A stretch of 64,000 nt of DNA from Epiperipatus broadwayi (GCA_028023455.1 JAQFVV010012420.1:932001-996000), one strand, 5' to 3'; shown: positions 1 through 11,649, counted from the stretch's first letter. The notes: generated from the letters alone by a model not told the origin. Made by a program: numbers and translations.

Positions 1-1190
1 TCTGCATTAATGATTTGACCATGACGTTTGTAGTTTATTAACTTCTTCTAATTTATGATTATCAATGTATATCTTCTTCTATGAAAAATTACTGAACACT
101 TTTTAAATATTTATTTTTAATCTTTCTTTCCTCTGTATCACTTCCTGAAGTTCTGAAGCATTATTTTCAAAAACAATTAACACCATTTAATATATAGGGG
201 GTTTGAACTCAGACTTTCACACAAGCCTCAACTAGTCATGCTATCTCATACTGCTGACATACTTGATCACACACATTTGTAAAACTTCTGCTTATTTTTA
301 CTTCCTTAGCTTCCCATTTTAATTCACAAACTATTTATTGGAAAACTATTATAAAAAAATTTGGAGGTATAGAATTCTTTGTCAGATTCTCACATCAATG
401 TTAACCTGAGTATTATCATATAATCTAACCATTGATATTGTATCTTGATGGTCAAGTTATAATTACAACAGGAATGAGTATAAAATCAAATGATTTTTCA
501 TAATCTACAAATCCAAAAAATAATGGCACAAGTCCTTTCTACACATTTTCTTAATATTTAGATATGATCCAATATGCTATAACCATTTTTAAATCTTATT
601 TGTTTACTTGGCTTGTTTGAAACCAAGGTTTACTGTAGATGAATTATAATTATTTTGATAAATGACTGATAGATCTGCATTTTTTATTATATTTTTTAAA
701 CTTTTTTAAATATCAATATTATTATTGCATTCCTTCAATAATTTTAATATATTTTTATCATTTGGACATTTAATATATAGTTTTATCAACAATTTTTCTT
801 ACTGCACTTGATTCTTTTAAAATGTCAATACTAATTCCATCATTTTCTGAAGCTTTACATATCTTTATAGATTTAATTGGCAATTCAAGGTTGTAATTAT
901 AATAATACTTTCGATTTTGTTCTTTATTATTATAGAATTCATCTATTTACGTTCCATGATGTTGCACCTCTTTTTAATAATAATTATTTTCTTATAATAC
1001 TGAAAGCAATTTTCCTTCCAACCACCAGCATATTGTTATTCTCTTTTATAGTTTTCCTTGCCAATTTACAGGCATAATTTCTTATATCACTATAATTCTT
1101 TTTTGTACCAATTTACAAGTTTCAAATAATTCTTCTTAATACATTATTTTTAGATATCTTCACATTCATTCCTCTTTTCATACCTTATGT
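1..1190 (-). pseudogene. LINE (RTE-like endonuclease/reverse transcriptase) RT part, degenerate
   Basis: Read on the minus strand, this is a decayed copy of the same non-LTR retrotransposon as the one at 12412-13430. Reverse-complementing 1-180 gives the stretch ASELQEV followed by LKIN, the segment just after the RT catalytic box in the better copy. 300-1040 follows the RT backwards and 1040-1190 matches the linker seen at 38565-38690. The frame is broken many times and no long open frame remains. A tRNA-derived SINE interrupts it at about 186-290. The endonuclease part of the same copy lies at 1600-2030. Family assignment rests on protein similarity read by eye; RTE clade is my inference. 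Confidence 0.75.
186..290 (-). repeat. tRNA-derived SINE remnant inserted in LINE
   Basis: On the minus strand there is a B-box-like motif GAGTTCAAACCCC (about 199-211), close to the Pol III consensus GGTTCRANNCC. About 35 bases upstream is an A-box-like AGTATGAGATAGCATG. The same GAGATAG and GTGAAAGTCTG motifs recur in the paired SINE elements at 14.25-14.78 and 58.28-58.67 kb. LINE similarity resumes on both sides, so this is an insertion. Confidence 0.55.
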
Positions 1191-1269
1191 TTGCTTGTTG
1201 AAAAATTTATTGTGATATGCAGCTTCTTGGGACTATGTTCCAGTTTTTGAGTAGAGGATAAGTTATTTG

Positions 1270-1560
1270 GTGCTGATTTAGTATGTGCTCACGGCCGCCA
1301 TTTTGAATTACAAAAACCGCCCAAAAACACACTGGTACATCCAACCGATAAATGACATCGATCAAAATGGCCATTTCCATAAAAAAATAAAAAAAAACAA
1401 TTTTTGAAAAAAAAAAAATGTAATCACATGATTAAAATATTAAAGCACAAAATTCACCATTTTCATAGAAAAAAAGAAAATCAAAAAACCCAATTTTCAT
1501 AGTTATAAGAAATGAAATCATGTGATTAAAATATTACACCACAAAAAAGTAAAATGCTAT
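1270..1560. repeat. insertion with two-copy direct repeat of about 86 bp
   Basis: This segment lies between the RT and endonuclease parts of the minus-strand LINE and has no counterpart in the other LINE copies. Units at about 1371-1456 and 1457-1545 share a ccattttcata start, an A-rich stretch, atcac/tgtgattaaaatatta and a cacaaaa end. The preceding 1290-1370 is unusually GC-rich for this window (cggccgccattttg). Confidence 0.6.
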
Positions 1561-1599
1561 TTCGCAAATATTTGAAATTAAATTTAAGCAATAATTATA

Positions 1600-2030
1600 T
1601 TTGCATCCATAAGTCTGTACTCTCATTTGTATTATCATTAGTCAAATTTACCCAAGCCAATTTCATATTTCAATCACTTACCAATTTTAGCATTAAAGTC
1701 TACTATAACAATTTTAAAATATATGATCTGATCAAAAGCTTTTTATATATTCATATAAAAATCCTACACTTCTTCATCACAATGAGAATTTGTTAGGGCA
1801 TAAATTACCTGCTAAATAGCTAATCTTGCCAGTCTGCTGATATATCATCAAACTCCAGAATGTTGTTCTTCCACTTTTTATTTATAATGAATCCTACTCC
1901 ACTTGCGCTTCCAATATTTGTGCATTTGTAGTTCAGTAAATGTCCACTTTTTAAATCAATTTTCACTTTATCTTTTTTTCTAACTTCACAAAGTTTAGAC
2001 ATGTACCATTTAATATTTGAGTTATTTCAA
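1600..2030 (-). pseudogene. LINE endonuclease domain fragment
   Basis: 1820-2002 stays open on the minus strand. It reads CEVRKKDKVKIDLKSGHLL, then GVGFIINKKWKNNI, which is the start of the apurinic-type endonuclease domain of RTE-like endonuclease/reverse transcriptase elements. The plus-strand copy at 16.1 kb has the matching CEVRRKDEETIDLKSG. 1600-1820 continues the domain in broken frames. The N-terminal catalytic strand should lie just above 2002 but is not clean. This is the 5' part of the element whose RT is at 1-1190. Confidence 0.75.
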
Positions 2031-2288
2031 TTCATGCAATTTTCCTTCATTTGAATGTGATCTTATTAAATAGCTTATTATTCAAGAAGTCAACTATAAT
2101 TTATGGACCATTAGATCTCGAAATCACTACTATAACTGCATTAAATCATGCAAGATAATAATCTCTATGCTTATAGTAATCTGTGAGAGGATAAATTAAA
2201 ATACTTTAAAACTGAAACTTATTTTCTGTAAACAAGAGAAAAGTTTAATTAGCTCATTATTCTTTTTTTTTTTTGTTTTGTTATTATC

Positions 2289-2296
2289 TGGATGAA
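2289..2296 (+). repeat. hAT target-site duplication, left copy
   Basis: The 8-bp word tggatgaa directly precedes the left end CAGGGCCGGCG of the hAT element. It is repeated exactly at 6876-6883 after the right end. Eight bases is the duplication length made by hAT transposases. Confidence 0.9.
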
Positions 2297-2476
2297 CAGG
2301 GCCGGCGCTGGGTACTAGGCGCCCGCATGCAAATTTGATTTTGGCGCCCCTGTCAATATGTATGTTTACTAAGGTGACCCGACCGTGTCCCGTGGCGTTT
2401 TAAAAAAGTCATGATTTTTAGAAAGAATGCACAATGTAATGCTATTTTTGATATCAAAAATAGCATAAAATTGATT

Positions 2477-2533
2477 GTTAAATTATATATTATTTCATAC
2501 AAACGGTTTGTATGAAATAATATATAATTTAAC
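2477..2533. repeat. near-perfect 57-bp palindrome
   Basis: Arms 2477-2504 and 2506-2533 are exact reverse complements of 28 bases around a single central g at 2505. The sequence is AT-rich with the centre acaaacggtttgt. It lies inside the nested MITE and could extrude as a cruciform. Confidence 0.95.
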
Positions 2534-2539
2534 ACGGCA

Positions 2540-2825
2540 AATTTAGATGTTAGAAAAATTTGCAGAAATTTTAAAAATAATGTGTTTGTTAAAAATAGAC
2601 AGAGTGATTCAAATATATATATATATAATAAATTTAAAAAAAATAATGTTTGAGATTAAAATATTTAAATGTTTAAAATAATTTTCGAAAAACATTTACA
2701 TATTTTAATCTCAAATATTTTTTTTTTAAAATTTCATATTTATTATTTGCGTCACTGTCTGTTTTTAACAAACCCATTATTTTTAAAATTTTTGCTAATT
2801 TTTCTAACCTCTAAATTTATGCAAA
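2540..2825. repeat. inverted repeat inside nested MITE
   Basis: The left arm (about 2540-2680) contains ttagaaaaatttgc, tgtttgttaaaaatagacag and tttgagattaaaatattt. The right arm (about 2695-2825) contains their reverse complements in reverse order, ending gctaatttttctaa. Divergence is mainly in A/T-run lengths. Open frames through it are artefacts of its composition. Confidence 0.7.
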
Positions 2826-3175
2826 TATTAGCAAATTTAATAATAAATTTACAATTTATAAATGAAATAATTTTAAAAAAAGATAATATTACAAACATAC
2901 ATATTTAATTTATTATTATTAATGTACGCTATATCTATATAAACGCTCCATATAAACCAAATTTTTAATCAGCCCCCCCCCCCCGGTCAATGGTGTCCCG
3001 TTTTACCAATGTTAAAATCTGGTCACTTTAATGTATACCACCTACATGTTATAAATATTAGTGTACAAAATCTTTCTAAGGGAAACAAACAAGGCAATGT
3101 AAATAAATAATTTTTAATATTAAAAAAAAGAAAATACAGTTAAAAAAAGTAAATGCATTACAAAACATGTTATAA

Positions 3176-5676
3176 TTATAATAATTTTATACTCCTTGAC
3201 TTCATATTAATAAACCTTGATATGATTGTATTTATTTCCAGTTCTGCACAAATATCATTTTCAATAGCAATTAATGCCAAAGTAACAAGCCGTTTTTGTG
3301 ACATAGTTGTTCTCAAGTAAGTTTTAATTAATTTTAACTTAGAAAAAGAGCGTTCACCGCTTGCAACACTAACAGGTAATGTTAATAATATTCTTAAAGC
3401 TATTGATAAGTTTGGCATAGATAAATTATTAGAAACTATAAAATTAAGTGTTTCGAAAGGGTTTTGAGAATTTAAAAAATCCTTTTGAAAAATATCTCGA
3501 AAAGCACATAATTCGTCGAATAAATCTGTAGCATTAATATCTTTACTGTTATCAAATTTCAAAATATTTTCTAAATCTTTGCATTTTGCTTGTAACTCGC
3601 TCTTATTAATTTCTGATATTTTATATAGAAAATTGAAATTATTATAACATGCTTTGAGGAGTTCAAAGCGTTCTGTTAAAGAATTAATCGCTACATCTAA
3701 AAGTGTAAAAAACATGTTTATTTTAAATTTTTCTTCAGGTATTTGAGGTGTTTCATCCTGATGCTCGTAATCAAATTGACGAGTTTTTTCCGTTGTCGAA
3801 CTTCTTTGGCAGTTTTAAATTCTTTCTCTCCATCAACCTCTTCGCTAAGTTCATCTGCAATTTTGAGAATGTTTTTGAAATTTGAATCTGATCGATATTC
3901 TCGTAAAAATTTATTTAGATTTGCGATCGATTCTAAAGCAAGTGAAGCATTCATATTTACATTTTGGAGCATTTTACTGACAGGATTTATTCTATTTAAT
4001 ATATCATGCCAAATTATTAAAGAACAAATAAATTTGTAATCCTTAAGGTTAGTGCAGAGTGATTGAGCTTCATGTTGAATTTCTCTATTAAAAGATTCGT
4101 TGTTCATTATTTCATAGAGTGCATCATAAATTTCACCCAACTGATACCGTAGAGGCCGGATTGCATCAATTCTGCTTTCCCATCGTGTTTCTGATGGTTG
4201 TTTTAGAGTTAAAGTTTTAATAAATTTTAAAAGGATTGACCACCGTTTATAAGATGATGAAAAAAAATTGTATATTTTTTGAACAATTGCAAAAAAACCA
4301 ATTGTATCTACATTGACTTTGGCGGAATCGTTTATGATTAAGTTTAAAGAATGAGCAGCACATGGTACGTAAAATGCACGAGGGTTTTTGGTTAAAATCA
4401 AATTTTGAAGTCCAGCCTTTTTGCCTTTCATGTTGGCCTCATTATCATACCCTTGACCACGCATGTCTTCAATGGGAATCTTCCATTTTTCCAGTTGTTC
4501 AATTATTGTTGTACATAAACCTCGTCCAGTGGAATCTGTTATATCTATGAAACCTAAAAAGTTTTCTCTAATTTTAACCGTTCCATTATTACAAAAAACA
4601 GCGAATAATTATGGTCATTTGTTCAGTTTTACTTGCATCTGGTGTACAATCTAAAATAATAGAATAATATTTGGATTTCTTTATCGATAATAAAATTGTT
4701 TCCCTAATTGCTGTACTTAAAATTTCCAATAATTCATTTTGGCTATCTTTGCTCAAATAATGTACTCTATTGTTTTGATCTAGGGCCCTCTCAACATGAT
4801 TTTCCATAACGGGATCAAACTTCGCAAATAATTCAATTAATTTTAAAAAATTTCCGTTATTTTTTTCGTATAATTTATCAGATGATCCGCGAAATGCTAA
4901 ATTTTGACTGCCAAGGAATTTGATAATTTCAATCAGCCGTTCCAAAACACTCCTCCAATGTTTCTTTTCCATTTCATATAAATTTTGAGATTGACAATCA
5001 ATAGTAATTTTGTTTTTTAATCTTTTCTCAAGTTCATTCCAATTCAATAAACTTTTCATGTGAGCCATACTAGTTTCATGTCTGTGTAAAGTTGTACTTA
5101 AATTTCTCCAATTATTGTATCCTTCTATGAGGCTAGATTCAGTAGATCCAAAAACTTTGCAACAAAAGCAAAACACAGAGTTCAAAATTTCGAATAAATA
5201 AGCCATTTTCGAAAAACTACTTCTCCGTTTTCCATTTTTCTATTATAATATACATCAGAAAATTTACGGCCATGTACATCGTTCGGATATATAATATCTT
5301 TCTTTTGAACAGGCCCCATTTCTACTAAAATAACACGTAGTTTGTCATCGATTTTATTCCATTCAGCTGGATCTTCTAAATTTGTACACATTTGATATGA
5401 TATTGGCACAATGACTTTGTTGTCACTTAACTGTTTCTTACTAAAATCTTGTTCAATATTTTCAACAGTTCCCTGTGAACTAGATGATGTGCACGGTTCT
5501 GGTTCTTGTTGAGTATAAGCTATTTCAGAAGCAGTTGATATTTTAAGATATTTATTAAGTGATCCACTTTGTTTTTTAATGTTTGCTATTTTTTCAGCTT
5601 GGCGTTTACGATTTTGTGCACCGGATAGTTTTTTCTTAGTTTTTGATTCCATATTACTTTTACTCATGAACGCCAC
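3176..5676 (-). pseudogene. hAT transposase, ZMYM1-like, broken by three frameshifts
   Basis: Read 5676 to 3176, this encodes a hAT-superfamily transposase of the type found in zinc-finger MYM-type protein 1-like genes. It would excise and insert the surrounding element. Segment 1 (5676-5182) has a basic N-terminus (SKTKKKLSGAQNRKRQ) and ends FRKWLIYSK. Segment 2 (about 5200-4590) starts with a cysteine motif FCFCCK, has a histidine-rich TTLHRHETSMAH stretch (TTF-type zinc finger) and the first catalytic aspartate in IILDCTPDAS. Segment 3 (about 4610-3790) has RGQGYDNEANMKGK and VPCAAHSLNL. Segment 4 (about 3785-3176) has the hAT C-terminal dimerisation region, SVASGERSFSKLKLIK. Frame changes lie near 5190, 4600 and 3790, each consistent with a single-base indel, the last beside a T run. 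Without them the protein would be about 820 residues, normal for the family. Sequencing error cannot be excluded for the homopolymer site. Confidence 0.9.
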
Positions 5677-5999
5677 TTTAAAATAATTTTCAAATGTAAT
5701 AAATAAATAAATATGGACTCTAATTTATATATTTACATCATGTATCTTAATACTTAAGATTATATATCGCTAATTTAGATGTCCAACACAAATTACTTCT
5801 TGCGCCAAAATACAAAACTCTATACGTGGAGGGGAAGAAGTTGTTTAACTTGTTTACCTAAAAAAGGCAGCTAATAAATTGGAAATATTCAGCCATTGAC
5901 ATTAAAAATGGTCAGGTTTTAAAATAACTCAAGTGTCCAGTTTTTTACGCTTGATTGAACATTTTAGTTTTACCATTGGCAAGATTTTCTTTTATCATA

Positions 6000-6780
6000 T
6001 ATTTTTCTAATTAACACAGGTGGCCTGCCAGGCCTGATTTGCGATTTCAATAGAAAATTTCCTGGGATTATAATTATTGTTTACAAGTTCTTACTAAGAT
6101 TTTAAAATTTGTGATAAACATCATAAGCAAACGTATGTAATTAATTTGCAAACCTAATTAGTATGCAGAAAAAATAGACTTTTGACGATTAAAATATATA
6201 AAATAAAAGGTAAACTGAAAATTATATTAAGTTTACTGGAATTATACCTATAATATATATTACATACACGTTCGAATATTTATATCAAATTATTATTTAA
6301 ATAAAAAATTAGAAAATGTTTTATTTTGCAATATTATAATCGTTTCTTACGATTTTAAAATTATGTACATGATCTAATATATATATATATATACGCATAT
6401 ACATACATAAGTTCTAATTTATAATACTTTTAGTGTGTGTTTATTTATATATTTGCTAGCAGAAAGTTACTTATAGTTTACTATAAGCAGTACTATATAT
6501 ATATATATAACATTACAATATGAAATTTGTAATATAATAAACTTTATGTTTAGTTTATTGTTCATGATAAATAATAGATTTGATTGTTTTATATTTTTAA
6601 TATTAAGCAGAGCTTGTGTGCAGGCCTGCTTGTGTGTGTCATTTAATAAGATATAATATGACTTCATATGATTTTCAATAATCTACTCTCAATAATTTTT
6701 GTAAATAAACATTTGAGAATAATATTCTTCAAATGTGAGTATTTTTGTTAGTAGAGTTTTAATTTCTCAGGGATGGCGCC
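6000..6780. other. hAT internal non-coding DNA upstream of transposase
   Basis: This is AT-rich sequence with (at)n runs near 6379 and 6495 and no recognisable gene. It lies between the transposase start and the right end of the hAT element, so any transposase promoter should be in 5680-6780. I see no distinct motif. Confidence 0.5.
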
Positions 6781-6875
6781 TTCTTTTTCAGATGCTAATC
6801 TCTCAGTGATGGCGCCTCCTTCTGCCAGCGCCCGCATGCCTAGCATGCGTTGCATGCCCGCTTCCGCCGGCCCTG

Positions 6876-6883
6876 TGGATGAA
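6876..6883 (+). repeat. hAT target-site duplication, right copy
   Basis: Exact copy of tggatgaa, directly after the element end CCCTG. See 2289-2296. Confidence 0.9.
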
Positions 6884-7598
6884 TATGAAAAATTGAAACT
6901 ATAATAACAATAAAAAAAGACTATATTATTTATGTTGTTTCATCTGATTGAAAAAGAAGGCAAGAAAGTTGATGTAAAAACTGAGAATAAGTAAAAATTA
7001 GAGATTTAATTCAGGCTAACATTCAGTTCCACAATGTGTTGATCTAGACTTCTAGATATTAAAAGGAATGCACAGATTGCTTGTAAAAATGAAGATTGTT
7101 AAGACATCACAACCTAGTAAACAGTGATATTTTAATATCAATATATCTGCAATCCTGGGTATGGAAGAATAAAAAGTAAAAATTTTCTGTCAATTTTAGT
7201 TTATTTCCAGGAGACTACACATATTAATAATTTTTAGATCTAACATTATTTTTTTAAATAAAAGATTGATAAATAGCACTTTTACCATAATAATATTTAT
7301 TAGCAAAATAATTTACAAGAAAATAAAAACTGCTCTTCATTAAAGCAAACTGGTTAGGATTTTATATATAAATTTTCTAGATGAAATTTTAAAACTATAT
7401 ATATTGTTTTAATACTATGATCATAATTAGAATCATATAAAATGTACTTACAATCATTTAAATATTAATTTAATTTTATATTTATAGTTATTTAAATGAT
7501 AAGTTGTGTTAGGACTAAATGAGAAACTATTTAAGATACTGAATAGTAATAATTGTTATAATTTTTTATATATTTTTTAATAATAGTCTCAAGAATAT
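6884..7598. other. AT-rich non-coding DNA
   Basis: I see no coding-like frame, RNA gene or recognisable repeat here; only AT-rich sequence with short runs. Confidence 0.5.
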
Positions 7599-7822
7599 AA
7601 AATATCACTATCATCAAATGTTACTTTTTAATTTCAGCAGCACTTTCTTGTAAAACACACATAAGTCTGAATAAAGTGGCACAGGTATAAAGGTTACCTC
7701 TTACCTGTTTAGTTTCAATATACATCATACCTTTTTCCTGTGCCACTTTATTCAGATTTGTTTGTTTCACAAGTGAGTATTGCTGCATTTCAAAAGTAAA
7801 GTTTGATGATAGTATTATTTTA
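7599..7822. repeat. inverted-repeat element, arms about 87 bp
   Basis: The left arm (7599-7685) runs from aaaatatcactatcatcaaa to gaataaagtggcacagg. The right arm (7737-7822) is its reverse complement, from cctgtgccactttattcag to gatgatagtattatttt. The spacer is about 50 bp. A diverged copy of the right arm plus its flank recurs at about 11650-11785, so this is an interspersed MITE-like family. Confidence 0.8.
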
Positions 7823-8612
7823 TAATTGAATTTCAGGTAGCAATATACAACTGATCCTATTTTTTATAAGTGTGTATTTAGGAGTTTTCAAAATTTTAAA
7901 TGAGTTTTGTATTAATCTTGCATTGTATATTGTGCCATTACAATTTAGTCATTAGCTAAATTTGTAGTAATGTGCATGAAAGAAAATGTGGAACAAAAAT
8001 CATCATCATATTTTTATATAGTAAAGGAAGCTTTAGGGCACCCAAGTTTAAACCCTACAAGATCCAGTTCTAAAGGCTTAAGAAAGAAAGAGAGTGGGCA
8101 ACAATTATGCTCTTTATTTGTTTGTGTGTTAATAAATTCTCAAAAAGAATAGTACACACATTTAATTATTCAATATATTTTTTTTGTTAAAAAAGTAAAG
8201 TAATAACACATATATAGGTAGTGTGTGTGTAAGCTATTTAATTACCATTGCATATTTCAAATATTAAACTCTCTTCAAAGCTAACCTACATTTGCTAACT
8301 TCTAATATTTTATTATTATCTGTTTCTATTCTATTTATCTATGATTATAATTTGGGGTTTGAGAGTTGTAGTTTGGGTTTTGAAAGTTAAGGATTTAATT
8401 GTATATATTAAAATCATAATTTCTAAAAACATTCAGATTATTTTATAGGCCCATTTTATAAATGATAGTATGTGTGTACATTGCACAAATAAATCTAGAT
8501 TTGTACATGTTAAAAATGTTAAAGAAAAAAAAAAGGACAATTCTGTTAAATTAATTTTTTTACTCAAAGGTTTTGCTATAAAAGTTTCTTGTTTGTATCT
8601 GTATTTCTCAAG

Positions 8613-8748
8613 ACTCAGAAGTCCAGCTAGAAATCTTCAAAGAGAAGATTTGGAATTTTATGGTGGTGCGAAATTTGTCAGTGAAGTGAGAAGGGAAGCG
8701 TTTAAGATAATTTTACTTGAAAAACAAATTAAGCTTTCCAAAAATCAT
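8613..8748 (+). CDS. candidate internal exon of unknown gene
   Basis: A 136-bp open stretch is bounded by a pyrimidine-rich AG acceptor (tatttctcaag, AG at 8611-8612; a second AG ends at 8618) and a good donor GTAAGT at 8749. It reads SPARNLQREDLEFYGG, then AKFVSEVRREAFKIILLEKQ. The mixed, charged composition differs from the Phe/Ile/Lys-rich chance frames around it. The donor falls after a complete codon (phase 0). I do not recognise the protein. No next exon is certain: an AG at about 8932 would allow only about nine more codons before a stop. It could be a relic rather than a live exon. Confidence 0.3.
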
Positions 8749-9246
8749 GTAAGTGAAAGTTTCTTATATTGTTTGTTACTATCACTCTAACTAAGAAAAT
8801 AAAGTATAAAAACCTGTCTGGGAAAAATCAGAAAAGAGATTTTAAAATATTGAAACTAAGGAAGACAAGCATTTTAACTCCGCCGATATCAATTTAAAAA
8901 TCATTTTTTTTAATATAAAGTTTTTTTTTGAAGGTTGAAAAGATAAGGATGGCAGGCTAGAAAAAATATATATAGATTATCTTGGGCTTTTTCTGGCCCC
9001 CAGAGCTAGCACATCATATAGGAAGGAAAAAAATAATAAAAATGTCTTGTCTGAAATGAAATTAAAATATTCTACATCTGATGACTGAAAGAAATGCGAT
9101 ATTTTCAGTAAGAGAAAAGATTCACCTGCATTTGAAGGTGATCAGGAAAATGATTAATCTACAGATAAATGTTAAATCATAGAGTTCAATTAAATCCAGT
9201 GACTGAGTTTAAACCCAAGAAAAATTATAAACATGAAGACAACTGA

Positions 9247-9468
9247 TATACTTCATCCATTAAAAGAATCATGCTTAACAGGAAGGGAAGAAAAGTTCCA
9301 GTGCCAATACGATTCCCATTAAAGCAAATAACCTCAGTAGAATCATCACCATCAAATAATTATACACTTAAAGAGATGGTTCCAAAGAAACACGGAAATT
9401 GTTGCTGCAAAAGTATAGACATTAAACAAGATAAATTTGAATCATTGGAAGTCGCTACCAAAGAATAG
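9247..9468 (+). CDS. unrecognised open frame, possible terminal exon or relic
   Basis: The frame is open from 9247 (after a TGA) to TAG at 9466-9468, with an ATG at 9271. It reads LNRKGRKVPVPIRFPLKQ early and GNCCCKSIDIKQDKFESL late, a balanced composition with a triple cysteine, unusual for chance frames in this AT-rich DNA. It lies 500 bp after the candidate exon at 8613-8748 but in no demonstrable splice relation to it. No homologue comes to mind. Confidence 0.25.
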   Translation, partial: YTSSIKRIMLNRKGRKVPVPIRFPLKQITSVESSPSNNYTLKEMVPKKHGNCCCKSIDIKQDKFESLEVATKE

Positions 9469-11640
9469 ATTTGGTAATATGAATTTTTTTATATATATTT
9501 TCTTTATGATATCAGAGACTTAGTAAAACTTTAGCAATGAAGTTGTATATTTTCGTTTGTTATCTCAGAACTTTTAAAACAACTAAGATCGATTGAAACC
9601 AAGAATTTCTTATTAATGATAACCATAAGCTTCATTAATGATTTTGTGTGTACTAAAATTATGATTGTCTATTAATTTAAAGTTATGAAATGTTATTAAT
9701 ATGTACAATAATTTTTTTGTATTATTGTTGTTTTTAAATAATATTTGGTTATGAGGATAAAACACGCACATACACAGCAATATATTAACTTGTTACATGT
9801 GTAGTTGGGTGTGTGTGAAAATAATCGACATATAACATTGGAAATATTAGATTATTTTGTTTTAAGAAAGTATAGTGTTTCAGAGCGTAGAAGGGAGGGG
9901 GAGAAAAGTAATCCAAAAACTTGTTTCTGGAAAACTTCTTTCCAATTCTACTAACATTTATTTTTTAACCATTCTACTTTACATGTTAGATTATAAAAGT
10001 ACGTGTGCCAAAGAGTGAATATTTTTTTTAAAATGAAATATTTTCTTGTGAAAACTTTAGCAAACTTAGTATCCAATTTAATATACATTATATATATTTG
10101 ACGGGAAAGGGGAAGAATGCAAAACTAATCTTATGATTGCCAAATAATCAAATATTGTTATTATCATTGTTGTTCATATAAATTATTAGTTTTATCATTA
10201 AATTGTTTGTATATGATTAATAATACATTAATAAATGTTAAATTGTTTTATTAAACAAGGTGTATATATTTTATTGAGAGTATTCTTTATTAGTTGTAAT
10301 CATTCATCATCAATGGTTAATGTTAATTATTTAAGATTTAATTAGATATACTAAGATTAAACAATAGTTATGAATTTCTTTAAAAATTAAGTTTTATGAT
10401 TAGGCTTAGTCCTAAAGCTGTGGATGGAACTATTATTGTTATCATTATTGTCATCATTATCATCACGTTTTGAGTAATGAGTTAGATGTTTAAAGGCCAT
10501 AAATAAGTGATTTCTTGGTATTTAGTTGACATTTGGGAATAATTGTAATAACCACCATTCCATCATCTATATCATGCAAGGATGTGTGAATTGCCATCCT
10601 AAATTAATAGTATAATCTGAGCTAGTAAAACTTATTAAGATATTGAAACACATTTATTATGTTAAGATTTAGGAGAAGATTTCTGTCTAATGAATTTTAT
10701 ATACTCCACTTTAGTTTAAGGATGATTTATGTTTACCTAAATGTTAGTGCATATAGTGATATGGGTCTAAAAGCAAAATCCTCCATTTTTGTTAGAAATA
10801 AAATACCAAAAAGGGATTCAAATCTGGTACATGTGAAAAAGTTATGATATAACTGTGTCTAGGTTCAGATAATCTATTGGCGCCCTGCTAGACCATATTC
10901 ACTTGTTATTTACTTAAATATGCACTTGACATCAAACCAAGAGATGAAAGTGGATAAAATCTACTATCTATATACCCGAGATATTTTATTGAGTTACCAG
11001 TGTACTCACCCACATAATGTTATTTCCTGAGTTCTAATAGTTTGTTCTTAATAATTTGTTTATAGTTTCTACTTGTTTATTGATGATACAATGCCCGCCT
11101 AACCAGGTTTGAAATAGGCCAGACACCTTAAATGACTAGTCTCCACGCATTATTGTTTCTAATGAGATATTATATCTTTAGAAATCTTAAGTAGAAATTG
11201 ATGAATTTAAGCCACCGATATTTTTATTGATAATTAATATTTACTTGAGTATTGAAAGTAATAAATTTTGATAACTGTTTATGTGATATTAGTGCTCCTT
11301 AATATGATTAATAGCTCATCGTCTGATCTTTTGTTTAATGGCCGCTACTCCGGTATTATTATAATTCTTCTCATACTTTAATTTAAGTTACAATGATTAT
11401 ATTTAAAATACAATTCTTTGCTCTTTGATATAAAATTTAAGTTACAATTTTTTTTTCGTTTATTAAGTTTGGATTTCTGATAGTTTAATACATTTGGATC
11501 TTTTGATCTCAGTTTATTTAAGTTACAATATATATATATGTTCGTTTATTCATAAAATAAAATCTTTGCTGATTTATATTTACAATTCTTATTTAAATAG
11601 ATATTCAATTTACATTATATTTTATGACAAACTGGTAAAA
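9469..11640. other. AT-rich non-coding DNA with SINE trace
   Basis: There is no convincing gene. Near 10805-10860 the minus strand has a B-box-like AGATTTGAATCCC, probably a tRNA-derived SINE remnant. At 11430-11535 the words atttaagttacaat and tcgtttattaa recur in imperfect direct repeats. Confidence 0.45.
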
Positions 11641-11649
11641 AAGGTGACT

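Larger units (their letters stand above)
2370..3030. mobile_element. non-autonomous hAT-like MITE nested in the hAT element
   Basis: It begins TAAGGTGACCCGA (2370) and ends with TCTGGTCACTTTA (3018-3030), inverted termini with two mismatches. Flanks are atgtttac (2362-2369) and atgtatac (3031-3038), an 8-bp target duplication with one change. There is no coding capacity. Inside are a 57-bp near-perfect palindrome (2477-2533), a larger inverted repeat (about 2540-2680 against 2695-2825) and a C-run at 2972-2987. It sits downstream of the transposase gene, so it need not have broken the gene. Confidence 0.75.
2297..6875 (-). mobile_element. near-complete hAT DNA transposon
   Basis: The element runs from CAGGGCCGGCG (2297-2307) to its inverted copy CGCCGGCCCTG (6865-6875), with an exact 8-bp duplication tggatgaa outside both ends. 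The 11-bp terminal repeats sit in GC-rich sub-terminal DNA with repeated gcccgcatgc words, in contrast to the AT-rich surroundings. It encodes a ZMYM1-like hAT transposase on the minus strand (3176-5676), broken by frameshifts. A second hAT-type element is nested at 2370-3030. The total length of 4579 bp, including that insertion, fits an autonomous hAT. Intact ends and duplication suggest fairly recent insertion. Confidence 0.92.

Noticed and set aside
3743-4039. Plus-strand open frame of 98 codons
   Set aside because: Antisense shadow of the hAT transposase.
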